From Streptomyces mexicanus (lineage in GTDB: Bacteria; Actinomycetota; Actinomycetes; Streptomycetales; Streptomycetaceae), in NCBI RefSeq assembly GCF_902506575.1, contig NZ_LR732544.1:2557477-2590783 (forward strand): a DNA stretch of 33,307 nt. The letters are read 5' to 3'. Of this stretch, positions 7,400 through 14,778 are shown piece by piece; the first letter of the stretch is position 1; each line of letters begins with the position of its first letter. Position numbers and translations under genes: made by a program. The notes below the pieces were generated by a model. It ran no database searches, was not told the origin of the DNA, and worked only from the letters and a program-made list of their open reading frames with translations.

Positions 7400-7469
7400 T
7401 CGGGGCGGGTATCCGCAAGGCGGCCGACCCCTGCGCGCGGAATGCGTCACATGTGCGCTGCGCGGGGCC

Positions 7470-7500
7470 GGCCGGCCGCGGGGCGGCGCCGCGGCCGGCC
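7470..7500 (-). terminator. Strong stem-loop after the HAD gene
   Basis: GGCCGGCCGCGG (7470-7481) pairs perfectly with CCGCGGCCGGCC (7489-7500) around a 7-nt loop. It starts three bases past the stop of the leftward HAD gene and ends about 70 nt before the FUSC start. There is no T-tract. It may be a terminator or an mRNA-stabilising hairpin separating the two genes. Confidence 0.5.
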
Positions 7501-7503
7501 CGC

Positions 7504-8160
7504 TCAGGCCAGGGGGCTGTCCTTCAGCGACGCCAGCAGGTGCGCGGGATCGTCGTACACCGTGTCCGCGCCCGCCTCCTGAAGGTCGGCGCGCGGGATC
7601 CCGCCGCACAGCAGGCCCACGCACCGCACCCCGGCGCGGCGGCCGGCCCGCATGTCCCAGACGGTGTCGCCCACGAACACCGCCCGCTCCTTCGGTACTC
7701 CGACGAGGTCCAGGGCGTGCTGGACCGGTTCCGGCGCGGGTTTGCCCTCCTCCACGTCGTCGGAGGAGGCCGTGGCGGCGATGGCGTCGTCGGCGTCGAT
7801 GGCGCGGCGCAGCGCGCTCAGCTCCGGGCCGCTCGCCGAGGTGGCCAGGACCACCGTCCAGCCGTCCTCGTGCAGGCGGCGCAGCAGCCGTCCGGCGTCG
7901 GCGAAGGCGGGCAGCCGGTCGAAGTACTGGGCGTACAGCGCGGTGTGCGCCGCGCTCAGCCGGGCGTCCTGCTCGGTGTCGCGGTCCTCGCCGAGCAGAT
8001 GGGCGATCAGGTCCGTCGAGCCGAGGCCCACGGAGCGGTGGATGGCGTGCATCGGCACCCGGTGGCCCGCCTGCCGGAAGGCCTCCCACCAGGTGGCGAC
8101 GTGGAGGTGGTTGGTGTCGACCAGGGTTCCGTCGACGTCGAACACGGCGGCACGGTCCAT
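7504..8160 (-). CDS. HAD-superfamily hydrolase (phosphoglycolate phosphatase-like)
   Basis: A 218-residue haloacid-dehalogenase-type phosphatase. Motif I is DVDGTLVD with nucleophile Asp8 and Asp10. Motif II is LATSAS (Thr107/Ser108), Lys140 lies in EEGKPAPEP, and motif IV is GDTVWDM with Asp165 and Asp169. The helical cap between motifs I and II has the subfamily IA layout, as in phosphoglycolate phosphatase and beta-phosphoglucomutase. Substrate is not predictable. The ATG at 8160 is preceded by AGGAGAGG. It lies 96 nt downstream of the PHP gene on the same strand. Confidence 0.92.
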   Translation of the reverse strand: MDRAAVFDVDGTLVDTNHLHVATWWEAFRQAGHRVPMHAIHRSVGLGSTDLIAHLLGEDRDTEQDARLSAAHTALYAQYFDRLPAFADAGRLLRRLHEDGWTVVLATSASGPELSALRRAIDADDAIAATASSDDVEEGKPAPEPVQHALDLVGVPKERAVFVGDTVWDMRAGRRAGVRCVGLLCGGIPRADLQEAGADTVYDDPAHLLASLKDSPLA

Positions 8161-8256
8161 CCGGGGTTCCTCTCCTGCGCTTCTCGGTGTCGTTCTCGCT
8201 CGGCAGGTCGCCCGCCGCTGTGCGTCGCGGGCGCGGCTGTGCGTTCGGGTACCACG

Positions 8257-9294
8257 TCAGGCGCCCGCCACGCCGGGCGGCACACGACGCTCCCGGGCCC
8301 AGCCCAGCAGGTCGTCCAGGGACCACGTGGTCACCACCCGCTCCGGCGGCACCCCGCACTCCTCGGCGCGGGCGCAGCCGTTGATCTGCCAGTCCAGCTG
8401 CCCCGGCGCGTGGGCGTCGGTGTCGATGGACAGCAGCGTCCCCGCATCGACCGCGCGGCGCAGCAGCCGCCGGGGCGGGTCCAGCCGCTCCGGGCGGCTG
8501 TTGATCTCCACGGCGGTGCCGGTCTCGGCACACGCGGCGAACACCTCGTCCGCGTCGAACGTGGACTCCGGGCGGCCCCGCCCGGTCAGCAGCCGGCCGG
8601 TGCAGTGGCCGAGCACGTCGGAGTGCGGGTCGCGGACGGCGGCCACCATGCGGCGGGTCATCGCCCGCGCGTCCATGCGCAGCTTGGAGTGCACGGACAC
8701 CACGACGACGTCGAGTCGCTCCAGCAGGTCCGGTTCCTGGTCGAGGGAGCCGTCCTCCAGGATGTCGCACTCGATGCCGGTGAGCAGCCGGAAGGGCGCC
8801 CAGGTCTCGTTGAGCTCCGCCACCACCCGCAGCTGCTCGCGCAGCCGGTCGGGGGACAGCCCGCGGGCCACGGTCAGCCGCGGCGAGTGGTCGGTGAGCA
8901 CCGCCCACTCGTGACCGAGGCCCGCCGCGGCCCGGCCCATCTCCTCGATCGGGCTGCCACCGTCGGACCAGTCGGAGTGCAGGTGGCAGTCGCCGCGCAG
9001 CAGCGCCCGCAGCCGCGCGCCGGGCCCGGTGGGCGGGCCGCCCGCCTCGTCCTCCAGCTTGCGCAGATACCCGGGCACCTGCCCGGCCGCCGCCTCCCGC
9101 GCCACCTCGGCGGTCCGCGGGCCGACGCCCTTGAGCGCCTCGAGGGTCCCGGCCGCGGCCCGCTCGGCGATCTCGCCGGCCGGCAGGGCGGACAGCACCC
9201 TGGCGGCCGTGCGGAACGCGCGCACGCGGTACGTCGGCGCCTGCGAGCGCTCCAGCAGGAAGGCGATCCGCTCCAGTGCCTCGACGGGGTCCAT
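8257..9294 (-). CDS. PHP-domain protein with N-terminal HhH domain (PolX-like, no polymerase core)
   Basis: A 345-residue protein. Residues 1-95 resemble the 8-kDa helix-hairpin-helix domain of family X polymerases (ALERIAFLLE, YRVRAFRTAARVL, LKGVGPRTA at 54-62). Residues 100-340 are a PHP phosphoesterase with its metal-binding motifs in order: GDCHLHSDWSDG (101-112), LTDHS (133-137), GIECDIL, VHSKL, GHCTGR, EINSRP and IDTDAHAP. Full PolX carries a nucleotidyltransferase palm between these parts; here it is absent. The expected activity is metal-dependent phosphoesterase, perhaps on DNA ends. The ATG at 9294 has GGAGG at good spacing. It is divergent from an SDR gene. Confidence 0.9.
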   Translation of the reverse strand: MDPVEALERIAFLLERSQAPTYRVRAFRTAARVLSALPAGEIAERAAAGTLEALKGVGPRTAEVAREAAAGQVPGYLRKLEDEAGGPPTGPGARLRALLRGDCHLHSDWSDGGSPIEEMGRAAAGLGHEWAVLTDHSPRLTVARGLSPDRLREQLRVVAELNETWAPFRLLTGIECDILEDGSLDQEPDLLERLDVVVVSVHSKLRMDARAMTRRMVAAVRDPHSDVLGHCTGRLLTGRGRPESTFDADEVFAACAETGTAVEINSRPERLDPPRRLLRRAVDAGTLLSIDTDAHAPGQLDWQINGCARAEECGVPPERVVTTWSLDDLLGWARERRVPPGVAGA

Positions 9295-9353
9295 GGCCAC
9301 CTCCACCCCCAGGGTTGCCCAGGTCCGGGCGGGCCCACCACACGGCGGCCCGG

Positions 9354-9378
9354 GTTTGCCCGGCACACCCCCGGGTAC
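9354..9378 (+). promoter_or_regulatory. Sigma-B-type promoter of the SDR gene
   Basis: GTTT (9354-9357), 15 bp, then GGGTAC (9373-9378) matches the Streptomyces stress sigma consensus GNNT-N14/16-GGGTAC exactly. It is 46 nt upstream of the ATG of the SDR gene. This suggests control by sigma-B or a paralogue under osmotic or general stress. Confidence 0.6.
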
Positions 9379-9424
9379 TGCGATGCCTCGTCCGGCAGCA
9401 CCCCCACCCCCAGGAGGCACCGCC

Positions 9425-10237
9425 ATGTCCGCGCCCGCACCCGCCGCCGCGAAGGTGGCCGTGATCACCGGTTCCGACTCCGGCATCGGCCGCGCCACCG
9501 CCGTCCGCCTGGCCGAGGCGGGGCTGGACGTCGGCATCACCTGGCACAGCGACGAGGAGGGGGCCGAGCGGACCGCCGAGGAGGTCCGTTCCCTGGGCCG
9601 CCGGGCGGCGGTCACCCGGATGGACCTCACCCGGCTGCCCGCGGCCGCCGACGCCGTCGACGAACTGGCCGACGCCCTCGGCGACCGCATCGACGTGCTG
9701 GTCAACAACGCGGGCACGGGTACCGCCACGCCGTTCCTCGACCTGCGTCTGGACGATGTGCGCCGGGTGCTGGACGTGGACCTGGTCGGGCCGCTGCTGT
9801 GCGGGCAGAAGGCGGCCCGCCGGATGATCGCGCAGGGCGGCGGCGGCCGCATCGTCAACGTCACCTCGGTGCACGAGCACCAGCCCCGGGTGGGCGCCGG
9901 CCCGTACTGCGCGGCCAAGGGCGGCCTCGGCCTGCTCACCCAGGTGATGGCCCTGGAACTGGCCGAGCACGGCATCACCGTCAACGCCGTCGCCCCCGGC
10001 GAGATCGCCACGCCGATGACCGGGCAGGAGGACACCGACGTGCACACCGAGCACCGCCCCGGCGTGCCGCTGGGCCGTCCCGGCGACGCCCGCGAGGGCG
10101 CCGCCGTGATCGCCTTCCTCGCCGGCCCCGACGCCTCCTACGTGACCGGGGCGTCCTGGAGCGTGGACGGCGGCATGCTCCGCATGGGCCCGATGGCCGG
10201 CTCCCACATGACCGGCGACGACTGGCGGCGACCCTGA
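9425..10237 (+). CDS. Short-chain dehydrogenase (glucose-1-dehydrogenase-like)
   Basis: A 270-residue classical SDR. The cofactor motif TGSDSGIG is at 15-22, NNAG at 94-97, catalytic Ser148 in VTSVH, and the catalytic pair Tyr161-x3-Lys165 in YCAAK. VNAVAPGEIATPM is the usual segment after the active site, and the ending VTGASWSVDGGM is typical of the glucose/3-oxoacyl reductase group. The ATG at 9425 is preceded by a strong AGGAGG. The sigma-B-type promoter upstream suggests a general stress role, as is known for several Bacillus SDRs. Substrate is unknown. It is divergent from the PHP gene. Confidence 0.93.
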   Translation: MSAPAPAAAKVAVITGSDSGIGRATAVRLAEAGLDVGITWHSDEEGAERTAEEVRSLGRRAAVTRMDLTRLPAAADAVDELADALGDRIDVLVNNAGTGTATPFLDLRLDDVRRVLDVDLVGPLLCGQKAARRMIAQGGGGRIVNVTSVHEHQPRVGAGPYCAAKGGLGLLTQVMALELAEHGITVNAVAPGEIATPMTGQEDTDVHTEHRPGVPLGRPGDAREGAAVIAFLAGPDASYVTGASWSVDGGMLRMGPMAGSHMTGDDWRRP

Positions 10238-10281
10238 CCGACCCGGCCCGCGCGCCGCCACGGACGTGCGGCCCCCCACGT

Positions 10282-10389
10282 GTCCGTCGCACGGCCCGCG
10301 CGCAGACCGTACGACCCCCGCAGGTCCGCCGCACGGCCCGCGCCTCGGCCGTACGGCCCGCGTCCGCCGTACGGCACGGCGCGTGCCCC
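10282..10389. repeat. Degenerate tandem repeat of about 40 bp
   Basis: Three decayed copies start at about 10282, 10324 and 10362 (periods 42 and 38), each beginning GTCCGYCGYACGGC and containing CCGTACGRC. They fill the gap between the SDR and the next small gene. The frame through them gives an Arg/Pro-rich peptide with no ribosome site, so I regard the repeat as non-coding. Confidence 0.5.
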
Positions 10390-10485
10390 CTCTGCGACAC
10401 CGCGTCCGCAGGGCGGCCCGTGCGGCAAAGACGGCGCAAAGAACTCCTTGACCGCCGCCCCGACGTGTTGTCCACCCTTCCGACC

Positions 10486-10498
10486 TAGGCTGGAACAC
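10486..10498 (+). promoter_or_regulatory. -10 element of a leaderless promoter
   Basis: TAGGCT (10486-10491) is a perfect TANNNT -10 located seven bases before the ATG at 10499. This places transcription start at or next to the start codon. No good -35 is evident at 17-18 bp. There is no Shine-Dalgarno, consistent with a leaderless mRNA. Confidence 0.5.
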
Positions 10499-10735
10499 AT
10501 GACCGAGAGCTCGTGCCCCCACATCTCCCAGCCACGCATCAGGGTGTCCCGGGTGCAGCCGGGCGACCCGCCGTTCCGCATCGTGGAGATCGACGGTGAG
10601 GTGATCGGCGAGGCCAGGACCGTCACCGACGTCCTGGAGGCCGCCGCGGCGTTCGGCATCACGGTGCACGACCTGGACGACCCGGACGCGGTCCGCTGGG
10701 TGGGCGGCGACAAGTTCACCTGGACGACCCGCTAG
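10499..10735 (+). CDS. Small conserved-type hypothetical protein
   Basis: A 78-residue protein with mixed alpha/beta character. It has an amphipathic N-terminal strand region (RIRVSRVQPG), then FRIVEIDGEVIGEA, a helix TVTDVLEAAAAFGI and the terminal WVGGDKFTW. No membrane segment or metal motif is present except two early residues, Cys6 and His8. I do not recognise a named family. Good coding bias and the promoter placed for a leaderless message support a real gene. It is flanked by the SDR gene and the leftward ArsR gene. Confidence 0.7.
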   Translation: MTESSCPHISQPRIRVSRVQPGDPPFRIVEIDGEVIGEARTVTDVLEAAAAFGITVHDLDDPDAVRWVGGDKFTWTTR

Positions 10736-10823
10736 GTTCTTCCGTCCGGTCGGGCCGGATGGGGTGCGGGTCTGGTGGAGGACACCCGCCCGCCCCGTTC
10801 AAGCGGTGCAGCGGACGAGCTGA

Positions 10824-11141
10824 TCAACTGGCGCGTTCCGCTCTGTCCGCAGCCAGGACGCTGTCGAGCACCGCGGCGAACCTCTTCAGTGCGTCCTCAC
10901 GCAGGGACACGTAGCAGCGTGTGCCTTCCATGCGTTGCAGGAGGAGCCCGGCGTCGCGGAGCACCTTGATGTGGTGGCTGAAGGTGGACTGGGCGAGGTG
11001 CACGTCGAAGTCCGTGCGCATGTGTTCGTCGCCGTCCGCGAGGACGCTCATGATGTAGAGGCGGACGGGGTCACCGAGGGCTGAGAGCACTTTCGCGAGG
11101 GTGACCGCTTCGAGGTCGGGATGGGTCAGTTCTCTGGGCAC
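10824..11141 (-). CDS. ArsR-family transcriptional regulator
   Basis: A 105-residue winged-helix repressor. Helices ALGDPVRLYIMSVLA (21-35) and the recognition segment STFSHHIKVLRDAGLL (52-67) are typical ArsR/SmtB, followed by the wing MEGTRCYVSLRED. The metal-binding ELCVCD signature of the recognition-helix class is absent and the only Cys is at 76, so a metal ligand is unlikely; a redox or small-molecule signal, or no ligand, is possible. The GTG at 11141 has a -10 (TATGCT) ending six bases upstream, so it is probably leaderless. It is divergent from an SDR gene that it most likely represses together with itself. Confidence 0.92.
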   Translation of the reverse strand: MPRELTHPDLEAVTLAKVLSALGDPVRLYIMSVLADGDEHMRTDFDVHLAQSTFSHHIKVLRDAGLLLQRMEGTRCYVSLREDALKRFAAVLDSVLAADRAERAS

Positions 11142-11147
11142 GACCCC

Positions 11148-11183
11148 AGCATACTTCGAACATCGACGAAATTCGATTATTGT
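11148..11183. promoter_or_regulatory. Overlapping divergent promoters and ArsR operator
   Basis: The leftward -10 TATGCT is at 11153-11148. The rightward elements are TTCGAA (11155-11160), 17 bp, then TATTGT (11178-11183). Between them lies the inverted repeat ATCGA-N6-TCGAT (11162-11177), nested in TCGAA...TTCGA (11156-11176). A repressor bound here would block both promoters. It is unusually A/T-rich for the region. Confidence 0.55.
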
Positions 11184-11327
11184 GGTGTGCGGGCACCGTC
11201 CAGCCGCCCCCTGCGTTGCCTCACCCGTGAAGGGGCGCGATACCGAGGAGGGCTAAGCGGGAGCCTCGGCGCCGGGCCGCGTCGTCGCACCGGCCCGGCC
11301 ATCCGTCCCGAGTGAGGAAGTACCGTC

Positions 11328-12086
11328 ATGAAGCATCAGCCCACCCTCGACGGCCGCGTGGCGATCGTGACCGGCGCAGGATCGGGGATCGGCCGGGCGA
11401 CCGCGCTCGCGATGGCCGAAGCGGGGGCTCACGTCCTCGGTGTGGGGCGGCGCCGCAGCGCCCTGGAAGAGACCGCCGCCCTGCATCCCGGCATCGCGAC
11501 CCTCGCCGTCGACGTGCGCCTGGAGCAGGCTCCCGAACTGATCATCGGCGCGGCGATCGACCGATGGAAGCAACTGGACGTGCTGGTGAACAACGCGGGC
11601 GCCACCGCACGCGTTTCCTTCCATGAAGTGACACGCCGGCGCATCACCGATCTGTTCGACCTCAACGTCGTCGCGCCCACCATGCTCGCTCAAGCGGCGT
11701 TCCCCCATCTGCGCCGCACCCGCGGATCGATCGTCAACATCTCCAGCACCTACGGCCACCGCCCGCAGCCCGGCGCCGCCCACTACGCGGCGTCCAAGGC
11801 CGCCGTGGAACAGCTGACCCGTACCTGGGCGCTGGAACTGGCCGGGGACGGGGTCAGGGTGAACGCCATAGCGCCCGGCCCGACCGAGAGCGAGGCGCTG
11901 TCCATGAGCGGTCTCACCGAGGAGGAGGTGGCACGGGTCAAGAAGGAGCAGGCCGCCCTCATCCCCCTGGGCAGGCGAGGCCGACCCGAGGAAGTCGCGT
12001 CCTGGATCGTGCGCTTCGCCGATCCCGCGGCGACCTGGCTCACGGGCCAGATCCTCACGATCGACGGCGGGTTGGAACTCGTCTGA
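11328..12086 (+). CDS. Short-chain dehydrogenase under ArsR-type control
   Basis: A 252-residue classical SDR. It has TGAGSGIG (15-22), VDVR after the third strand, NNAG (88-91), catalytic Ser in NISS (139/140) and Tyr153-x3-Lys157 in YAASK, then VNAIAPGPTESEAL and the terminal LTGQILTIDGG. It belongs to the 3-oxoacyl-reductase/glucose-dehydrogenase group; substrate is not evident. The ATG at 11328 follows GAGGAAG. Divergence from the ArsR gene with a shared operator suggests inducible expression. Confidence 0.93.
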   Translation: MKHQPTLDGRVAIVTGAGSGIGRATALAMAEAGAHVLGVGRRRSALEETAALHPGIATLAVDVRLEQAPELIIGAAIDRWKQLDVLVNNAGATARVSFHEVTRRRITDLFDLNVVAPTMLAQAAFPHLRRTRGSIVNISSTYGHRPQPGAAHYAASKAAVEQLTRTWALELAGDGVRVNAIAPGPTESEALSMSGLTEEEVARVKKEQAALIPLGRRGRPEEVASWIVRFADPAATWLTGQILTIDGGLELV

Positions 12087-12087
12087 C

Positions 12088-12111
12088 CCCCGCCTGCCTG
12101 CCGGGGCGGGG
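12088..12111 (+). terminator. Stem-loop between convergent genes
   Basis: CCCCGCC (12088-12094) pairs with GGCGGGG (12105-12111) around a 10-nt loop, starting one base past the SDR stop. There is no T-tract. It is placed to end the rightward SDR transcript before the convergent phosphatase gene. Confidence 0.45.
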
Positions 12112-12233
12112 ACCGTGACACGCGGGTTGCTCGCACCGCCCCCTGCCGGTCCCCGCCGGTTCCGCCGACGACACCGAGCCGGGCACCGACGCCACCTCGC
12201 TCCCTGATCCGGACTGAACGAGAACGAAAGCCC

Positions 12234-14675
12234 CTACGCCACCCTGATCCCCACGATGCACGTGTCGTCGTCCGTGTCCGACCTGCTGTAGGTGAGCAGG
12301 CGGTCGAGCTGCTGGTCCAGCGTCCTGGGCGCGCTGCGGGCCGTGGTGAGCAGGTGGGTCAGGGACTCCTCCACCGACCGGTCCCGGCGTTCGATCAGCC
12401 CGTCGGTGTACAGCAGCAGGGTGTCCTCCGGCGCGCACTGCACCTCGGCCTCCTCGTACCCGGCCTCGGGCACGGCGCCCAGCAGCAGGCCCTTCACCAG
12501 CGGCAGCGGTGCCGCCTCCCGTCCCCGCACCAGCACCGGCGGCAGATGCCCGGCCCGCGCCCAGCGCAGCGTGCGCCGCTCGGGGTCGTACACGGCGCAG
12601 ACCGCGGTGGCGGTGACGGCGCCGGTCAGATGGTGGGCCACGATGTTCAGCCAGGACAGCAACTGGCCCGGTCCCGCCCCCGTCACGGCCAGGCCGCGCA
12701 GCGCGTTGCGCAGCACGACCATGCTGGTGGCGGCCTCGATGCCGTGGCCGGCGACGTCCCCGACGCACAGCAGCACCAGCCCGGAGGGCAGCACCACGGC
12801 GTCGTACCAGTCGCCGCCCACCAGATGCTCGGTCTCCGCGGGCCGGTAGCGCACCGCGACCTCCAGACCGGGCACCGTCAGCGGTGCCTGGGCCGGCGGC
12901 ATGATGGCGTGCTGCAACTGCAGGGCCAGCCGGTTGCGTTCGCTCGCCTGCTGCTCGGTGTGGGCGAGCTGGTCCCGGGTGGCGGCGAGCGCCACCTCCG
13001 TCCAGTGCTGGGCGGAGATGTCCTGGTAGGCGCCCCGGACGACGAAGAGCCGGCCGTCGGTGTCGAGCACCGGCTCGGCGACCACCCGGATGTGCCGGGT
13101 CACCCCGTCGGGGCGCTGCAGCCGGAACGCCGCAGAGGCCGGCCGCCGGCGGTGCAGCAGGGTGCGCAGGAACCGCCCGAGGGCCACCGCGTCGTCCGCG
13201 TGGGCGTGCGCGGGCAGCTCCTCCAACGGCACCGGCCCGCTCGCCGGGGACCTGCCGTACAGGTGGAACAGCTGGTCGTTCCAGGTGATCTCACCGGTGA
13301 GCAGGTTCTCCTCGAAGCCGCCGATGCGGCCCAGGCGCTGGGCGTGCTGGAGCAGACTCGCCAGCCGGGCCGTCTCGTCCTCGATGCGCCAGATCAGCAG
13401 CACGCTGCTGCCGTGCCGGCTGATGCTGATGTCCGCGACCGCCGACAGCGCCACCTGGTCGACCAGCGCGGTCAGCTGCATCCGGCGCGCCCGGAACGGC
13501 TCACCGGTGGCGTACACCCGCTCCACCCGCTGGAACAGCTCGCTGCTCCCGGCCGCCAGCGGGTACGCCTCCAGGAGCAGCGCACCGCTGATCACGGCGC
13601 GCGGACGGCCCGCCGGGTCCAGGAAGCGGCTGTTGACGTGCTGGATGCGGAAGTCCACCAGCTGCCCGGAGCCGTCGAGGTGCGGCACCAGGACCAGCGC
13701 CGGGTCGTGCAGCCCGTCCGCGAGGTCCATCAGTTCGGCGGCGTCCGGCAGGAGAGGCCGTTCGCCGCCCGCCTCCTGAGGCACCGTGGACGTCTCCAGG
13801 GTGTGCGCGCACAGCTCGGCGAGCGCCTCCACCTGCCGCACGACCTGCGGCGGCTGCGGCTCCAGCGGCCCCGGCCAGGCGATCTCCAGGACGCCGTGGA
13901 TGCGGCCCCCCGTCCCGGCGGGCACCGCGACCCGCCCGCCGTCCGGGTACAGGTGGCGGCCGATGGTGGGCAACCCGGTGGCGGAGAGCGACTCGAACCA
14001 CTGGCCGTCGCGCTCGGTCAGACCGCGGCGTGCCACGGTGGCCACCTCCGGCGGCACGTAACGCCATCGGGTGGCCTCCGCCGGGGAGAACCCGGCGCTG
14101 CCGGCGAGGGTGAGCGAGCCGTCGGCGCCCGCGGCCCACACGGCCACGGCCACCGCGCCGAGCGGGCGCAGCGCGTGTTCCAGCAGGGAGTCGGCGACGG
14201 CCTGGGTGTCGTCGGCGGCCAACGCGCCGCTCTCCGCCGTCCGCAGCCGCACCGCGGCGGCGTCCCGTTCGGGTGCCGCCGCGGCGGCCAGGAAGGTTCC
14301 GGTGACCTCCACCACCCGGTCACGGGCGGCCTGGTTGATGACCTCCACCGCGAACTCCAGCGGGGTGACCCGAGCCTGCTCGGTGAGCTCCGCGAGCTGC
14401 CGGGCGGCCTGCGCGGGTCCGCAGCCGAGCCGTTCCACCAGGATGCCCTTGGCCAGCTCGATCAGGGCCCGGCCCTCCGCCTCCGCCTGCGCGGCCCGCA
14501 CCTCGCGGCGCAGCCGCTCGACGGTCGCGGCCAGCCGGCCGACGGGGGAGGTGGGGGAGACGCCCGCCAGGTCCGGCACCGGCGGATCGCCGGCCACCGT
14601 CCGCGGGCCGCCCACGGACGGCTCCGGGCGCGGCTCGGCGCCGTCCGGCTCACGTGTCTGCTCGGGCGTGCTCAC
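12234..14675 (-). CDS. ANTAR-GAF-PAS-SpoIIE protein phosphatase
   Basis: An 813-residue cytoplasmic signalling protein. Residues about 50-115 are an ANTAR RNA-binding domain (ALIELAKGILVERLGCG, then QAARQLAELTEQ). About 120-300 is GAF-like, and 320-560 holds two PAS-like segments (second: RLGRIGGFEENLLTGEITW). About 590-813 is a PP2C/SpoIIE phosphatase with metal-binding GGDWYD (620-625), DVAGHG (Asp640), TDGLIE (Asp758) and the final DDDTC. This class dephosphorylates STAS anti-sigma antagonists. The start is GTG 14675 with GAGGAG ten bases upstream. It lies 103 nt downstream of the poly-HAMP kinase gene on the same strand. An N-terminal ANTAR on a SpoIIE phosphatase is uncommon. Confidence 0.92.
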   Translation of the reverse strand: MSTPEQTREPDGAEPRPEPSVGGPRTVAGDPPVPDLAGVSPTSPVGRLAATVERLRREVRAAQAEAEGRALIELAKGILVERLGCGPAQAARQLAELTEQARVTPLEFAVEVINQAARDRVVEVTGTFLAAAAAPERDAAAVRLRTAESGALAADDTQAVADSLLEHALRPLGAVAVAVWAAGADGSLTLAGSAGFSPAEATRWRYVPPEVATVARRGLTERDGQWFESLSATGLPTIGRHLYPDGGRVAVPAGTGGRIHGVLEIAWPGPLEPQPPQVVRQVEALAELCAHTLETSTVPQEAGGERPLLPDAAELMDLADGLHDPALVLVPHLDGSGQLVDFRIQHVNSRFLDPAGRPRAVISGALLLEAYPLAAGSSELFQRVERVYATGEPFRARRMQLTALVDQVALSAVADISISRHGSSVLLIWRIEDETARLASLLQHAQRLGRIGGFEENLLTGEITWNDQLFHLYGRSPASGPVPLEELPAHAHADDAVALGRFLRTLLHRRRPASAAFRLQRPDGVTRHIRVVAEPVLDTDGRLFVVRGAYQDISAQHWTEVALAATRDQLAHTEQQASERNRLALQLQHAIMPPAQAPLTVPGLEVAVRYRPAETEHLVGGDWYDAVVLPSGLVLLCVGDVAGHGIEAATSMVVLRNALRGLAVTGAGPGQLLSWLNIVAHHLTGAVTATAVCAVYDPERRTLRWARAGHLPPVLVRGREAAPLPLVKGLLLGAVPEAGYEEAEVQCAPEDTLLLYTDGLIERRDRSVEESLTHLLTTARSAPRTLDQQLDRLLTYSRSDTDDDTCIVGIRVA

Positions 14676-14737
14676 GATGCGGATGCTCCTCGGCTGGACG
14701 ACGCTGGGACGCGGCGGGTGCCGCGCCGGGCCGGCCG

Positions 14738-14759
14738 CGTGCCGCCGGCCGGCGGCACG
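14738..14759. other. 22-bp perfect palindrome between kinase and phosphatase genes
   Basis: The 22 bp are perfectly self-complementary: CGTGCCGCCGG followed by its reverse complement. They lie between the kinase stop (14779) and the phosphatase start (14675). The element could be a U-less terminator, a hairpin causing partial read-through, or an operator. There is no T-tract in either direction. Confidence 0.5.
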
Positions 14760-14778
14760 GGCACGGTGACCGGCGCGT

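Noticed and set aside
7448..7455. CACATGTG palindrome upstream of the FUSC start
   Set aside because: Eight-base palindromes are expected by chance, and no promoter elements are positioned around it.
8241..8252. Plus-strand GGGTAC near the PHP stop
   Set aside because: No matching -35 and no rightward gene downstream.
5783..10669. 1628-codon leftward open frame spanning several genes
   Set aside because: Only its last third (FUSC, to 7399) has protein-like content. The rest is the antisense or out-of-frame image of the HAD, PHP and SDR genes, with Arg/Pro/Gly-rich nonsense.
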